Shown: positions 36,164 to 46,032 of the stretch, piece by piece
Position numbering within the stretch: position 1 is the first letter of the stretch
How the letters are laid out: every line of letters begins with the position of its first letter
NCBI GenBank assembly: GCA_945903465.1
Contig: CAMDOF010000014.1
Span: forward strand, 1-64,000
Direction: 5' to 3'
Length of the DNA: 64,000 bases
From: Opitutus sp. GAS368
Lineage (GTDB): Bacteria; Verrucomicrobiota; Verrucomicrobiia; Opitutales; Opitutaceae
Program-made: the position numbers and the translations under genes
The notes under the pieces: model-generated
Told to the model about the DNA's origin: nothing
Database searches by the model: none
What the model saw: the letters and a program-made list of their open reading frames with translations, nothing else

Positions 36164-37585
36164 TTACTTCGCCGCGGGGGCGGGTGTGGCGACGGCCTCG
36201 GTGGCGCGCTGGTCTTTCACGTCGCGCACGATCCTGCGAACGTCGAAGAAGCTGACATATAAAACCATGGAAAATAGGAGGACCAAGAAGGTGCTTTGCG
36301 CCTTGATCATCAAGCTCACGGGCAGCGGGCGACCGCGGATCTGACTGATGGAGGCGAAGAGCATCTGGCCGCCGTCGAGCACGGGGATGGGGAGCAAGTT
36401 GAAGACGGCAAGGTTGACGTTGACGAGAATAGTAAACCAGAGGGCGAGAGGCAGACCAGCGCGGGAGACGGCGACAAAGTTGTCGATGATGCCGATGGGC
36501 CCACTGAGGTGCGATAGACCGATATCGGACTTGGGATTAATGAGGGCCCAAAGAGTGCGGAACGTTTTCACGACGCAATCGGCGATCTGGCTGAATGGGT
36601 TGGGATGGACGTAGGACACGCCCGATTTTATGGCGAGGCCGACGTCAATTTCTTTGCTACTGATCAACGTGAGTTTGATGGGGGTATTGGCTCGGAGCAC
36701 GGAAATGGTGAGGGGCCGGCCGATCGCCGCTTTGAGGGCTTCGGTGAGTTGGGGATAGGTGAGGGTAGTGGTCTCGTTGACGGCGGTGATGAGATCGTTG
36801 AGCTTGATGCCGGCGACCTCAGCGGGTGAGCCTGGCGTGATGCGTCCGACGAGGAGTTTGGCGACGGTGGAGAAGCCGACTTTTCGGACGCTCTCGTCGC
36901 CACTTAAAATGGGCAGGATTGAAACTTCGAGTTGTTCTTTGCCGCGACGGACGGTGAAAATGGTTTCGCGTTCGCCTTGCCGCGTCCAACCGCTGCTGAG
37001 AGCGAGATGTTCAACGATATCGGCAAAAGTGGCGACGGGTTCGCGGTCGACCATTAAGATGACATCGCCCGGTTTGAGGCCGGCCTTAACGGCTGGGCTG
37101 ACGACCTCTTGCCCGGCGGCATTTTTAAGGGTGGGGGCGATTTCGGCGATCGTCGTGGAAGTGAAGCCAGTGGCGGCGGGTTGCCCGATAATCCAAATGA
37201 CGCAGGCGAGCAGGAAAGCGAAGACGATGTTGAAGGCGGCACCGGCGGCAAACACGATCATTTTGGTGGTGTAGCTGACGGGGGGAAGTGGGGCGGTGTC
37301 AGCGGAGCGCTCTCCCTCGATGGAACCGAGATCGGCGAGTTGGGGCAGCATGACATAGCCACCGAGGGGAAGCCACGAAACGCGGTATTCGACGCCATCT
37401 TTGCCGCGCCACTTGAAGATGGGCGGACCGAAGCCGATCGAGAATCGCTCGACGTGGGCGCCGCGCCGGCGAGCGGCGAGGAAGTGGCCGAGTTCGTGAA
37501 CGAAAATTGAACCGCCGAACAGCAGGACGACAAGAAAGGCGACCCAGATGTTGGCAAGGGCAATTGATAGGAGATCGGAGGTCAC
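36164..37585 (-). CDS. rseP: RIP-type site-2 protease RseP
   Basis: A 473-residue membrane zinc protease that cleaves membrane-spanning substrates (such as anti-sigma factors and signal peptides) inside the bilayer. The zinc motif HELGH is at residues 30-34 in the first membrane helix, and the other zinc-binding motif VLDGGQMLF lies in a C-terminal helix. Two PDZ-like domains lie between (about 130-320), each with a GxxPGDVI- or GSPAEVAG-type loop. The gene follows dxr after only 12 bp and precedes ispG by 92 bp. Rather longer than E. coli RseP (450), but otherwise complete. Confidence 0.95.
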   Translation of the reverse strand: MTSDLLSIALANIWVAFLVVLLFGGSIFVHELGHFLAARRRGAHVERFSIGFGPPIFKWRGKDGVEYRVSWLPLGGYVMLPQLADLGSIEGERSADTAPLPPVSYTTKMIVFAAGAAFNIVFAFLLACVIWIIGQPAATGFTSTTIAEIAPTLKNAAGQEVVSPAVKAGLKPGDVILMVDREPVATFADIVEHLALSSGWTRQGERETIFTVRRGKEQLEVSILPILSGDESVRKVGFSTVAKLLVGRITPGSPAEVAGIKLNDLITAVNETTTLTYPQLTEALKAAIGRPLTISVLRANTPIKLTLISSKEIDVGLAIKSGVSYVHPNPFSQIADCVVKTFRTLWALINPKSDIGLSHLSGPIGIIDNFVAVSRAGLPLALWFTILVNVNLAVFNLLPIPVLDGGQMLFASISQIRGRPLPVSLMIKAQSTFLVLLFSMVLYVSFFDVRRIVRDVKDQRATEAVATPAPAAK

Positions 37586-37597
37586 AAGGGAAAAGGA

Positions 37598-38800
37598 TTA
37601 CGAGGCGAAATGGGAGAGATGCGCGCGCGCGATACGTCGAGATTCGGCATCGATGGCAATGACGGCGGCTAATTGACTCGGTTCGAAGTTTTGAATGCGG
37701 CTGAGAGTATGTTCGACGACTTGGGGAATCGCAAGAAAGGGAATTTCTTCGTTGAGAAAAGCGGCGACAGCGACCTCGTTGGCCGCGTTGTAGATCGCTG
37801 GGGCGACTCCACCCGCCAGAAGAGTGGCTTGGGCCAGGCGCCACAGGGGAAAGCGTTGTTCTTCGATCGGTCGGAATTCCAAAGCCATGCGCTGGGCAAA
37901 ATCGAGGGACGCTTCGACCGCGGGTGCTCGCGCGGGATAAAGGAGCGCGTGTTGAATCGGGAAGGTCATCGATGGCGGGCAGAGCTGCGCGAGCATCGCG
38001 CCGTCGTTAAATTCAACCAAGCCGTGGACAATGCTCTGCGGATGAATGACCGCGGTACACTGCGTGGGCGTGAGATTGAAAAGCCACCGGGCCTCGATCA
38101 GTTCCAGCCCCTTGTTGGCGAGCGTGGCGGAATCGACGGTGACTTTTGGTCCCATGGTCCAGTTGGGATGCTTGAGGGCGTCAGCCGGTTTTACCGTGGA
38201 GAGTCGTTCTGTCGGCCAATCGCGAAAGGCGCCGCCGCTGGCGGTGAGGATAATCTTTCGAACGCCGCCGTGGGAGTGGCCCTGCAGGCATTGAAAGACC
38301 GCATTGTGCTCGCTATCGATGGGGAGCACAGGCGCGTGATATTGCTGCGCGGCGGCCATGACAAATTTACCTGCGAGGACGAGAATTTCCTTAGACGCGA
38401 GGGCGAGGCTTTTGCCGGCGGCGAGAGCAGCGAGGGAGGGTTCGAGTCCGGTGATGCCGACCACGGCGATAAGCACGATATCGGCTTCGGGTAGCTGGGC
38501 GAGTTCGGTCAGGCCCGCGAGACCGCCGACGAGCTGAGCACCAGAGGGGAAGGCGGTGGATTGTGACCTGGCGGCGGCGAACGCGGTCTCGTCGAAAACC
38601 GCGATATTAAGCACGTTGAACTGCCGGGCGATGGCGGCGAGTTTCTCCCAGTTGTGGTGAGCGGCGATGCCGACTAATTCGAGTTTGTCCGGATGGGCGG
38701 TGAGAACCCGCAGGGTGTTTTCCCCGATGGAACCGGTGGCTCCGAGGAGGACGACGCGCTTTCTGGGACCGGCGAAGATCGCGTTGGGTGGCAGTGGCAT
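37598..38800 (-). CDS. dxr: 1-deoxy-D-xylulose-5-phosphate reductoisomerase Dxr
   Basis: Converts DXP to MEP with NADPH, the first committed step of the MEP pathway. It has 400 residues, the normal length. The NADPH-binding start LLGATGSIGENTLRVL is at about 18-33. The metal/substrate segment has LPIDSEHNAVFQCL, followed by the flexible-loop segment TASGGAFRDWP, and the PNWTMGPKVTVDSATLANKG stretch with its conserved Lys/Asp/Ser/Asn substrate ligands. All these are the family's catalytic signatures. It lies within the envelope/isoprenoid operon. Confidence 0.97.
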   Translation of the reverse strand: MPLPPNAIFAGPRKRVVLLGATGSIGENTLRVLTAHPDKLELVGIAAHHNWEKLAAIARQFNVLNIAVFDETAFAAARSQSTAFPSGAQLVGGLAGLTELAQLPEADIVLIAVVGITGLEPSLAALAAGKSLALASKEILVLAGKFVMAAAQQYHAPVLPIDSEHNAVFQCLQGHSHGGVRKIILTASGGAFRDWPTERLSTVKPADALKHPNWTMGPKVTVDSATLANKGLELIEARWLFNLTPTQCTAVIHPQSIVHGLVEFNDGAMLAQLCPPSMTFPIQHALLYPARAPAVEASLDFAQRMALEFRPIEEQRFPLWRLAQATLLAGGVAPAIYNAANEVAVAAFLNEEIPFLAIPQVVEHTLSRIQNFEPSQLAAVIAIDAESRRIARAHLSHFAS

Positions 38801-38873
38801 GCGGATCGGCGTGCGCGGTGGCGTTTAATCACTCGTTGATCTCATTGGCCGCACCAAACCGGAGCGGTTATCA

Positions 38874-39704
38874 TCACGGGAGCCGGAAGAGAAAGTAACC
38901 GATGGGTGCGGCAAGAATCACGCTGTCGCTCAGATCGAACATGCCGCCGATACCCGGAATCGTGCTGCCAGAATCTTTCATTTGTGCGCGGCGTTTAAGG
39001 ACTGATTCGACGAGGTCCGCGACAATCCCGATGAGCGCAATCGGGACGGCCATGAAGGCCGCCGTGACGGGGGTCATATGAAGTGGAAAATAATCGCGGG
39101 CCAGCCACGCCACGAAGGCCCCCGCGCCCATCGCCAAGACCACGCCGCCCGCGGCTCCTTCCCAAGTCTTCTTCGGGCTGATTTGGGGAGACATCTTGGT
39201 GCGTCCGAACGCGAGACCGCTGATCAAGGCGCCCATATCACAGAATTTAGTGACGATAATAAGCCAGAGGCATAAAAGCAGTCGGCCCGAGCTCGAAATG
39301 GTATCGCTAGGCACGGGGGTGACAATGGCGACGAGATAGGCCAGCATCACGGGCACATAGGCTAGGCCGAGCAGCGTCGAGGAAAGGGATTCGACGCGGT
39401 TTTCGGGGGTGCGCTCGCCGAGCAATCTTATCGCGAAGACGATGACTCCAAGGGGGAGCAGGAGCGCGGAAGACCAGCCAAACTGGATTTGCAGCCAAGG
39501 GCCCAAGGTGATGAAGCCGCCGAGCGCGATGCCAAATTTATCGAATGGATCGTAGCCGGAGGCGTGCATGAGTTGATAAAATTCACGCAGGGTGAGGACC
39601 GACAACAGAGTGATGAGAACGAGTGCGCCTTCAGTGCGGAAGTAGCCCACGGTTGTGCCCACGATGGCCCAGAGGAGGAGGGTGCTGAAGAGGCGTTGGC
39701 CCAT
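38874..39704 (-). CDS. cdsA: Phosphatidate cytidylyltransferase CdsA
   Basis: Makes CDP-diacylglycerol from CTP and phosphatidate, the branch point of phospholipid synthesis. 276 residues with about seven membrane helices. The family signature near the C-terminus is present as KDSGSTIPGIGGMFDLSDS, with the conserved Lys-Asp, Pro-Gly and Asp residues. It lies 35 bp after uppS and 73 bp before dxr on the same strand, the classical uppS-cdsA-dxr-rseP order. Confidence 0.95.
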   Translation of the reverse strand: MGQRLFSTLLLWAIVGTTVGYFRTEGALVLITLLSVLTLREFYQLMHASGYDPFDKFGIALGGFITLGPWLQIQFGWSSALLLPLGVIVFAIRLLGERTPENRVESLSSTLLGLAYVPVMLAYLVAIVTPVPSDTISSSGRLLLCLWLIIVTKFCDMGALISGLAFGRTKMSPQISPKKTWEGAAGGVVLAMGAGAFVAWLARDYFPLHMTPVTAAFMAVPIALIGIVADLVESVLKRRAQMKDSGSTIPGIGGMFDLSDSVILAAPIGYFLFRLP

Positions 39705-39739
39705 GTTAGACGCGGATGCGGCTTAAAATCGTCGGGAAG

Positions 39740-40483
39740 TTATTTGTCCATCGCCGCTTTGACTTGCTCGCTGGTCAGGCCGAAGCGCCGCTCGCGCCGG
39801 CTGTATTCGGCCAAGGCGGCGGCGAGGTCGGCTTTAGTAAAATCAGGCCAGAGCACCGGCGTGAAAATATATTCGGCGTAGGCGCCTTGGAGCAGTAGAA
39901 AATTACTGACACGTGTCTCGCCCGAGGTGCGGATAATCAGATCGGGCTCGGGCATCCCGGCGGTGTAAAGATAGCGGTCAAAGGTCTCCCAGGAACTGTC
40001 GTTAAGTTTTTCGTGGCCGGCGGCCACGGCGGCGGCATACGCGCGGGCGGCGTCGACCATTTCCGTGCGGGCGCCGTAATTAAGAGCGAGCACCAGCGTG
40101 TAATCGTTGAAGTGTTTGGTTTCCTCCGTGGTCATGCGGAGGACTTTTTGGACGCCGGCCGGCAGGTCCTCGATGCGACCGATGGTGCGCAACCTCACGC
40201 GATCGCGTACAAACGTCTCTAATTCGCGCTTCAGGTAATATTCGAGCAATCCCATGAGTGCGCCGACTTCGTCTTGGGGTCGCTTCCAGTTCTCGATCGA
40301 AAAAGCGTAGAGCGTGAGCATGCGCACGCCGAGATCGCGGGCGGCCAAGGTGGCGGTGCGCACAGTTTCGACCCCTCGCCGATGCCCTTCAATTCGGGGC
40401 AGGCCGCGTTTCGTCGCCCAGCGCCCGTTGCCATCCATAATGATGGCCACGTGCTGTGGGATGTTTTCGACAAGAACGGACAT
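39740..40483 (-). CDS. uppS: Undecaprenyl diphosphate synthase UppS
   Basis: Cis-prenyltransferase (247 residues) that elongates farnesyl diphosphate to the C55 carrier lipid for peptidoglycan and other surface polymers. Motifs are HVAIIMDGNGRWA (catalytic Asp and the substrate Arg) and the downstream GHRRGVETV. Later signatures NYGARTE and the PDLIIRTSGETRVSNFLL block close the active site. First gene of the operon, with a 145-bp divergent gap to the pterin dehydratase gene that should hold its promoter. Confidence 0.97.
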   Translation of the reverse strand: MSVLVENIPQHVAIIMDGNGRWATKRGLPRIEGHRRGVETVRTATLAARDLGVRMLTLYAFSIENWKRPQDEVGALMGLLEYYLKRELETFVRDRVRLRTIGRIEDLPAGVQKVLRMTTEETKHFNDYTLVLALNYGARTEMVDAARAYAAAVAAGHEKLNDSSWETFDRYLYTAGMPEPDLIIRTSGETRVSNFLLLQGAYAEYIFTPVLWPDFTKADLAAALAEYSRRERRFGLTSEQVKAAMDK

Positions 40484-40628
40484 AAATAAGACGGAGCCTA
40501 GGGTGGTGCCGGTATCTTGACAAGCCGCTAGGCGCGCACCCGTGCGCTTTTGGTTATCGGACGGAGCTTCCGTCGCCGCCGACCGCGCTTCGATTGACGG
40601 GCGCGGGGACGCCGTTCACCGTCGGGTC

Positions 40629-40955
40629 ATGCTCACACCTCTGACGTCAGACGAAATTGCGCGCGCCTTGGCGTCCCTGCCCGGCTGGAGCCTGAAATTA
40701 AACGCCCTGACGCGATCTTTCAATCTGGGCTCTTTTCGTGAGGCCATGTGCTTTATGGGGCGGATTGCCTTTGAGGCGGAGGAACTGAACCATCACCCAG
40801 AGTGGACCAATGTCTATGATCGTGTGGTCATCCGGCTCAATACGCACGACGTGGGCGGTGTCGTGACGGCCCGGGATGTCGCTTTGGCCCTGCGGATTCA
40901 GCGCATTGCCGAGAAGGGCGCAGGCATTTCCTCACTCGCAGCTGAGCGGGGTTAG
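40629..40955 (+). CDS. Pterin-4a-carbinolamine dehydratase
   Basis: A 108-residue PCD/DCoH protein that regenerates oxidised pterin cofactor after aromatic amino-acid hydroxylases. Start chosen at 40629, because MLTPLTSDEI is the usual family opening; an earlier ATG at 40542 would add 29 Arg/Asp-rich residues unlike the family. The catalytic HHPEW motif is preceded by AEELN, and the later THDVGGVTARD-type block (here THDVGGVVTARD) completes the family pattern. No phenylalanine hydroxylase gene is in view, so it may serve another pterin or molybdopterin enzyme. Confidence 0.92.
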   Translation: MLTPLTSDEIARALASLPGWSLKLNALTRSFNLGSFREAMCFMGRIAFEAEELNHHPEWTNVYDRVVIRLNTHDVGGVVTARDVALALRIQRIAEKGAGISSLAAERG

Positions 40956-41043
40956 GTTAAGGGCGGGCCGCAGGTTTAGCCGTCAGCGGCCTGTGGTCCG
41001 GCCCGTTGTTCTCAAGGGTTGAGATGACGGCGCCTGTTTCGGT

Positions 41044-42015
41044 TCAAAGCCCGCGCATAAAATTGAAAGTCCGGTCGACTTGGCCGGGGAGCGGTTCATG
41101 CGCGAAGTCGGGGTAGAGAACGAAATCCTTCTTTGCGGTAATTTTGTTGTAGGCCGCAAATTGTGAGCTAGGAGAACAGATCGTATCCATCAGACCTGTG
41201 AACATCAGGACTTGGGCCCGGATGCGTTCCGCGAGGTGCTGGATGTCGATATAACCGAGTTTGGTGAAAATTTCCTCGACCCGCTCATGTCGCGGATCGT
41301 TAAACCGCAAGAAAAGACGAAGCTCTTCGTACGCATCCTTAGCATAGTCCTGCTCCCAGACTCTTTGGTAGTCGCAAAGAAACGGATACACAGGGGCCAC
41401 TCGCTTAATTCGTGGTTCCAGTGCCGCGCAGGCCAGAGCCAAGGCCCCGCCTTGAGAAAGGCCGCAGGCGCCCACCCGCTGGGCATCGATCTCCGGAAAT
41501 TCCATCACGACTCGGGCGAGTTGGACCGTATCGAGAAAGATTTGCCGGAACGCCAGTTTGCGCGGATCCGGGTCGGCGAGACCGCGAATGATATGGCCCC
41601 GCTGTGTCGTGCCCTGCACGCGCCCGTTGTCTTCAGAGCGACCGCCTTGGCCACGGCAGTCCATCGCCGCCAAGCTGAAGCCTTCTGCCGCCCAGCCAAA
41701 CTTGTCGAACCAGTCGCCAGAGTGGCCCGAGTAACCGTGAAATTGCAGCACCGCCGGGTGAGGCCCCGCGGCGCGCACCGCCCGGGGTCGAAGGTATTTA
41801 GCGTAGATCCGCGCACCGCCCACACCGGTAAACCAAAGATCGAAACACTCGATATTTTGCGCGGCGACGACCCCGCTCGCTTTCAGTTCAGGTTGCGGGT
41901 CGGTCGCGGCCAGCTCGCTCAGCGCTTCGGTCCAGTAGGCGTCAAAATCAGAGGGGCGGGGATTGCGCCCCGGGTAGGTGAGTAGTTCTGAAAGGGGACG
42001 GTCGATGAGGGGCAT
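41044..42015 (-). CDS. Acetyl-xylan-esterase-type (CE7) hydrolase
   Basis: A 323-residue alpha/beta-hydrolase of the CE7/acetyl xylan esterase AxeA family, acting on acetylated sugars and also cephalosporin C. The start is placed at 42015 because MPLIDRPLSELLTY is the family opening; the longer open frame adds an unrelated Arg-rich stretch. The conserved RGQGGRSED loop and the nucleophile motif GLSQGGALA are present, with the acid in GLMDTICSP and the catalytic His in YPDFAHEP. No signal peptide, so cytoplasmic. 20 bp after the lipoprotein gene on the same strand. Confidence 0.92.
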   Translation of the reverse strand: MPLIDRPLSELLTYPGRNPRPSDFDAYWTEALSELAATDPQPELKASGVVAAQNIECFDLWFTGVGGARIYAKYLRPRAVRAAGPHPAVLQFHGYSGHSGDWFDKFGWAAEGFSLAAMDCRGQGGRSEDNGRVQGTTQRGHIIRGLADPDPRKLAFRQIFLDTVQLARVVMEFPEIDAQRVGACGLSQGGALALACAALEPRIKRVAPVYPFLCDYQRVWEQDYAKDAYEELRLFLRFNDPRHERVEEIFTKLGYIDIQHLAERIRAQVLMFTGLMDTICSPSSQFAAYNKITAKKDFVLYPDFAHEPLPGQVDRTFNFMRGL

Positions 42016-42035
42016 GGAAAAATGATCAAAACAGT

Positions 42036-42839
42036 TTAGAATACGCGGACAAAAGAGCGCACGCCCACGTCGACCAAGGACCCGTTGGCGGCTTGTGCGC
42101 GGCGCCATTGGCCTCGTTCATCAAAGACGCCCAGTTGCTCGGGCCGCCCAGCGAGTGGAGCGAAAAATTCCCGCTGTTCTGGATCGAATGCGAGCGACGC
42201 TCCGACGGGAGCGCTCAGGTTGATCTCGCCGGTGCGCGCGCCTTGGAGGTCATGGACCGTGATGCGCCGACCACCGGCGTTGAGGACGAAGATATGTTGG
42301 CCGGCTGGGTCGAATGCCAGCGCCAGCGGGGCGCCCTCGAGACCGGCCAGAGGAAGGGTGCGGACGACCCGACCCAAACGTGAGGTTTCGAGGATTGCGG
42401 CCGGGACGCTTCGTAGCAGAAAAAGATGGCCATCGCGCGGGCGGATGGCGAGGTCACCCCCACCGATCTCGGGCGCGCCTTCGATCGTAAACTCGCGCTT
42501 GATCGCGCGGGCCGGTCGATCGACGACGCGGATCCGATTACCGGGGTGGATGCGCAGAAAAAAGTGATCGGTAAAGGGATCGTAAGCGAAACCGGTGACG
42601 AGTTCATCCGCTTTTAAAAAGCTGGGAACCTCCTCAACCCGCCCGTTGCCGATATCCTGTATTTTTCGCTCTGGGCCGGCTGTCGCCAGGGTGTACAGGT
42701 GAAGCGGGCCTCGCGTGGCGCAGCCCGCTCCGGCGAGCCCCAACCAAGCCACCGCCCCAAGCGCGCCGAGCCGGCGAAGAGCGCGGGCGTATCCTTTTCG
42801 CGTTGTCACGATCGCTCGTCGCGGCGTGCATCGGTGCAT
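42036..42839 (-). CDS. Predicted lipoprotein, beta-propeller-like
   Basis: A protein of about 267 residues with a lipobox (LAGAGC) near residue 40, so it is predicted to be lipid-anchored. After the Cys the chain is made of short, repeated strand units (for example FAYDPFTDHFFLRIH, LAFDPAGQHIFVLN and LAFDPEQREFFAP) typical of YncE/NHL-type propellers, which bind ligands or partner proteins. Start uncertain: the ATG at 42839 overlaps the divergent phosphorylase start by two bases, while a GTG at 42809 leaves a 28-bp gap and still covers the lipobox. I do not know its function. Confidence 0.65.
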   Translation of the reverse strand: MHRCTPRRAIVTTRKGYARALRRLGALGAVAWLGLAGAGCATRGPLHLYTLATAGPERKIQDIGNGRVEEVPSFLKADELVTGFAYDPFTDHFFLRIHPGNRIRVVDRPARAIKREFTIEGAPEIGGGDLAIRPRDGHLFLLRSVPAAILETSRLGRVVRTLPLAGLEGAPLALAFDPAGQHIFVLNAGGRRITVHDLQGARTGEINLSAPVGASLAFDPEQREFFAPLAGRPEQLGVFDERGQWRRAQAANGSLVDVGVRSFVRVF

Positions 42840-43536
42840 GAAAGTCGCATTCATTAGTGGGACGAGTATTGTGAACTCAGCGTTGTTTTCGTCGTGGGAA
42901 GTGAAGACCGTCGAGACAAATTTTGGAGCGGTGACCTATCGCCGTCGAGGCGAGCAGGTCTTGCTAAATCGGCATGGCAACGCCTTTCCGCTGCCGCCTC
43001 ATAAAATTAATTACCGCGCTAATCTCGCGGCGCTGGCCCAGCTCGGTTTGGTCGACGTGGTCTCTCTGAACTCGGTTGGGTCTTTGCGCCCGGAGCTGCC
43101 TCCGGGAACGCTCGTTTCCTGCTCTGATTATGTGTGCCTGCAGCAGGGCCCCGTCACGTTTTATGATGAGGAGCTTCGGGGCGCGGCTCCCGGGATTGCG
43201 AATAACCTGATCCCGGGGCTCGTCGCCGCTTTGGCCCCGGAATTTAAAATTCATACCGGGAAAGTGTATGTGCAGATGCAGGGTCCTCGATTTGAAACGA
43301 AGGCTGAGATCCGGGTTATCCGTGCGTGGGGTGATGTGGTCGGGATGACGGCCGCGCACGAGGCGGATCTCTGTGCCGAAAACGGACTGCGTTACAACAG
43401 CTTCGCGCTGGTGGATAATTACGCGAACGGCCTCGAGGGAACCGAGATCGATTTTGTTAAATTTAAGGATCTTGTGCGAGAAAATCAGACTAAAGTAGAT
43501 CGCTTGTTTACGCGTTTTCTGGAGATTCTGGCGTGA
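42838..43536 (+). CDS. MTAP/purine-nucleoside-phosphorylase family protein
   Basis: A 232-residue class II nucleoside phosphorylase-fold enzyme. The start at 42838 gives the family opening [14 protein letters not shown] (the phosphate-binding loop). The diagnostic block [17 protein letters not shown] is followed by [15 protein letters not shown], which binds purine and ribose in 5'-methylthioadenosine phosphorylases. It is shorter than typical MtnP (about 270-290), so either a compact relative or a specialised purine/inosine enzyme. It splits methylthioadenosine or a nucleoside with phosphate. Divergent from a lipoprotein gene whose start it nearly touches. Confidence 0.85.
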   Translation: MKVAFISGTSIVNSALFSSWEVKTVETNFGAVTYRRRGEQVLLNRHGNAFPLPPHKINYRANLAALAQLGLVDVVSLNSVGSLRPELPPGTLVSCSDYVCLQQGPVTFYDEELRGAAPGIANNLIPGLVAALAPEFKIHTGKVYVQMQGPRFETKAEIRVIRAWGDVVGMTAAHEADLCAENGLRYNSFALVDNYANGLEGTEIDFVKFKDLVRENQTKVDRLFTRFLEILA

Positions 43537-43774
43537 TGGCCACGCGAGCTGGCGCGGTCAAATCGAGGGGCGCGCTGCTGCCGAATTAGATCGCGGCGGC
43601 GGAGTCTTGGCGCGGCCCGCGGGCAGGAGCGCCCCGGCCGCAACGTTGGGGGCAAGCGGTAGAAAGTGGCTCACCGGTACCGCCGGGTGCGCTCCTTTTC
43701 CCGCGCACCGTGAATCACTCGATAATTTTAAAACCAGTTTGCGCAGGGCCTCCCCGCGCAATAGGCTTTGGGCG

Positions 43775-44746
43775 ATGATCGATTTTGTCGCGATGCCCGA
43801 AATGACGGCGGCCCAGCGGGCGCTCGAACGACTGCGCGCGAATATGCGCCTCTCGATTCGGGGTAAGGATGAGGTGATTAATCAAGTACTCGTCTGCCTT
43901 TTGGCCGGCGGGCATCTGCTGATCGAAGATTTGCCGGGAGTCGGTAAAACGACGCTCGCCTACGCTTTGGCACGTTCCATGGATTGCATCTTCACGCGGA
44001 TCCAATTCACGAGCGATTTGCTCCCAAGCGACGTGACCGGTGTCGCCATCTATGATGAGGCATCGAAGACCTTCGTTTTTAAAAAAGGCCCCGTTTTTGC
44101 GCACGTCGTTTTGGCCGACGAGATTAATCGAGCCACGCCGAAGACGCAGTCGGCCTTGCTTGAAGTCATGGACCGCGCGCGAGTGACCGTGGACGGGGAA
44201 CCGCATGCGGTGGGGACTCCTTTCATGGTCTTTGCGACGCAGAATCCCGTGGACTACGAAGGGACCTTTGCGCTCCCCGAGAGCCAAATGGATCGTTTTT
44301 TGATGCGGTTGCGGATGGGTTATCCCGAGGCGGCCGACGAGCGCGAAATCCTGCGGACCGCTCGGGGTGGATATGACGCGATTGCGCTTAACCCCGTGGT
44401 GACCCGTCACGAGATCCTCGGATTGCAGGCGTTCGCCCAGCAGGTCTTCGTCGAGGAAAGCGTGTTGGAGTTTATTTTGAGTATTGTCGCGGCGACGCGG
44501 ACGGAAGCCGAATTTCGCAATGGGGTGAGTGTGCGCGGCGGCGTGGCCCTGCGGCGCGCCGCGCAGGCGCGGGCGTTGTTGCTGCAGAGAGATTTTGTGT
44601 TGCCCGGGGACGTGGCGGAATTGGTTGCGCCGATTTTGGCGCACCGGCTCGCGTTGGCGCGGCAGACCGGTGACGCGCTCGAAGAGCGTCGGACCGTGGC
44701 CGCCGTGCTCAAGCGCATCGTGGGTGCCGTGCCTTGGCCGGTTTAG
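43775..44746 (+). CDS. MoxR-family AAA+ ATPase
   Basis: A 323-residue MoxR ATPase. The start at 43775 gives the family opening [17 protein letters not shown]; the longer open frame adds unrelated sequence. Walker A is [12 protein letters not shown] (residues 51-62), Walker B is [10 protein letters not shown], and the sensor motif is [12 protein letters not shown]. MoxR proteins act as chaperones that insert cofactors or activate partner complexes, normally together with VWA or DUF58 proteins. Here it leads a three-gene operon with DUF58 and a transglutaminase, the classic arrangement. Confidence 0.95.
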   Translation: MIDFVAMPEMTAAQRALERLRANMRLSIRGKDEVINQVLVCLLAGGHLLIEDLPGVGKTTLAYALARSMDCIFTRIQFTSDLLPSDVTGVAIYDEASKTFVFKKGPVFAHVVLADEINRATPKTQSALLEVMDRARVTVDGEPHAVGTPFMVFATQNPVDYEGTFALPESQMDRFLMRLRMGYPEAADEREILRTARGGYDAIALNPVVTRHEILGLQAFAQQVFVEESVLEFILSIVAATRTEAEFRNGVSVRGGVALRRAAQARALLLQRDFVLPGDVAELVAPILAHRLALARQTGDALEERRTVAAVLKRIVGAVPWPV

Positions 44747-44760
44747 GGCGGACCCATTTT

Positions 44761-46032
44761 ATGATGGCGGAGCGTGCGCGCGGAGCTGGTTCAGGCCGTT
44801 CGGAAATCAATGGAGTGGTGCGGCGGGTTTCCGACTGGGCGGGCGCGAGTGGTCGCGCGCAACGGCGGCCGTTTACGTGGAGCAGTTTTTTATGGTCTTT
44901 AGTGTATCCGAAACGTGGTGACCGAATCCGGCCCACCCTCCCGGGAGTCATTCTGGTGGCTTTGTCGATGGGGATTGGGACGGCCGCCTATAATTCATCG
45001 AGTAATATTCTTTTCATGACGCTCTCGCTGCTGCTCGCATGCTTGATTCTCAGCGGGGTGCTGTCGTGGCTCAACCTGCGCGCGGTTAGCTGGCAGCTGC
45101 AACTCGCGCCTCCGTGGCGAGCGGGCGTCGAGGCAGTGGTTGCGCTGGACTTGCGCAATGCGAAACGGGTTCTGCCGACTTACGCTCTGGAGTTTGCATT
45201 GACCGCGCGTTTGCAGGCGGCTGAAAAAGAGCAAAAAGCGGAGTCGACTGTGTCGGCGCGACCGACGGATGTACGCGCGGCGCTCGCTCAGGCCGAGCTG
45301 AAGGAAATTCGTGGCCAGGTAAGTTTGGCGCAACGGCTGGACGCGCGGGGTGTTGGCCAAGTCGAGTGGCGGTTTAAACCTGAGCATCGAGGCCGATGGC
45401 TGGTCGAGCTGGCTGGGGTTGGCTCGTTTTTTCCGTTTGGGTTTTTACGCAAGGACACCGGCACGGACCTCGCGTTGCTCGCCACGGTTTGGCCGGCGGA
45501 GGTGGTGTACCAGCGGGTGGGGCAGGCGGCGGGGCGGCGAGTGGCGGCGGGCGACCGCGTCGGGCGAGCCGGTCTCGGCGGGGATATGTTGGATTTACGG
45601 CGCTATGCGGCGGGTGACTCCCATCGACTAATTCATTGGAAAGCGAGTGCGCGGATGCGGACGCTCCTTGTGCGGCAACTGGCGGGGGAAAGAACCGAGG
45701 GCTATGCCTTGTGGTTGAAGACCGATGCCCGGGTCTGGTCGCGACCGGAGCAGTTCGAATTATTACTCCGGTTGGTTGCGACGCTGGCCCACGACCTTTT
45801 TATCGCTCGTGAGTTGACGAGTGTGGCCCTCGATGACGAGCCCCCGCGGATCGTGCGGCGGCGGCACGATCTAGAGGCGTGGTGGGATCTTCTCGCCACG
45901 GTGAGCACGCACCACCGTGAGCAGCCGATGGCTGAGTCGATACCCACCCAGAAAAATATCATGATGTTTTTCCCCGAAGGGGTGCATGGCGTCAGCGCGG
46001 TCGTGGCTGGGCAGAAAGTGGCCGAGGTATGA
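44761..46032 (+). CDS. DUF58 membrane protein
   Basis: About 423 residues, start at 44761 (the upstream TTG reading overlaps the MoxR stop). Two membrane helices lie near residues 60-100, followed by an extracytoplasmic beta part with a charged Glu/Lys stretch. The diagnostic DUF58 motif with GDSHRLIHWKASARM precedes a RQLAGERTEGYALWL VWA-like beginning. DUF58 proteins pair with MoxR ATPases in complexes of unclear mechanism. 14 bp after moxR and four-base overlap (ATGA) with the transglutaminase, so translation is coupled. Confidence 0.92.
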   Translation: MMAERARGAGSGRSEINGVVRRVSDWAGASGRAQRRPFTWSSFLWSLVYPKRGDRIRPTLPGVILVALSMGIGTAAYNSSSNILFMTLSLLLACLILSGVLSWLNLRAVSWQLQLAPPWRAGVEAVVALDLRNAKRVLPTYALEFALTARLQAAEKEQKAESTVSARPTDVRAALAQAELKEIRGQVSLAQRLDARGVGQVEWRFKPEHRGRWLVELAGVGSFFPFGFLRKDTGTDLALLATVWPAEVVYQRVGQAAGRRVAAGDRVGRAGLGGDMLDLRRYAAGDSHRLIHWKASARMRTLLVRQLAGERTEGYALWLKTDARVWSRPEQFELLLRLVATLAHDLFIARELTSVALDDEPPRIVRRRHDLEAWWDLLATVSTHHREQPMAESIPTQKNIMMFFPEGVHGVSAVVAGQKVAEV

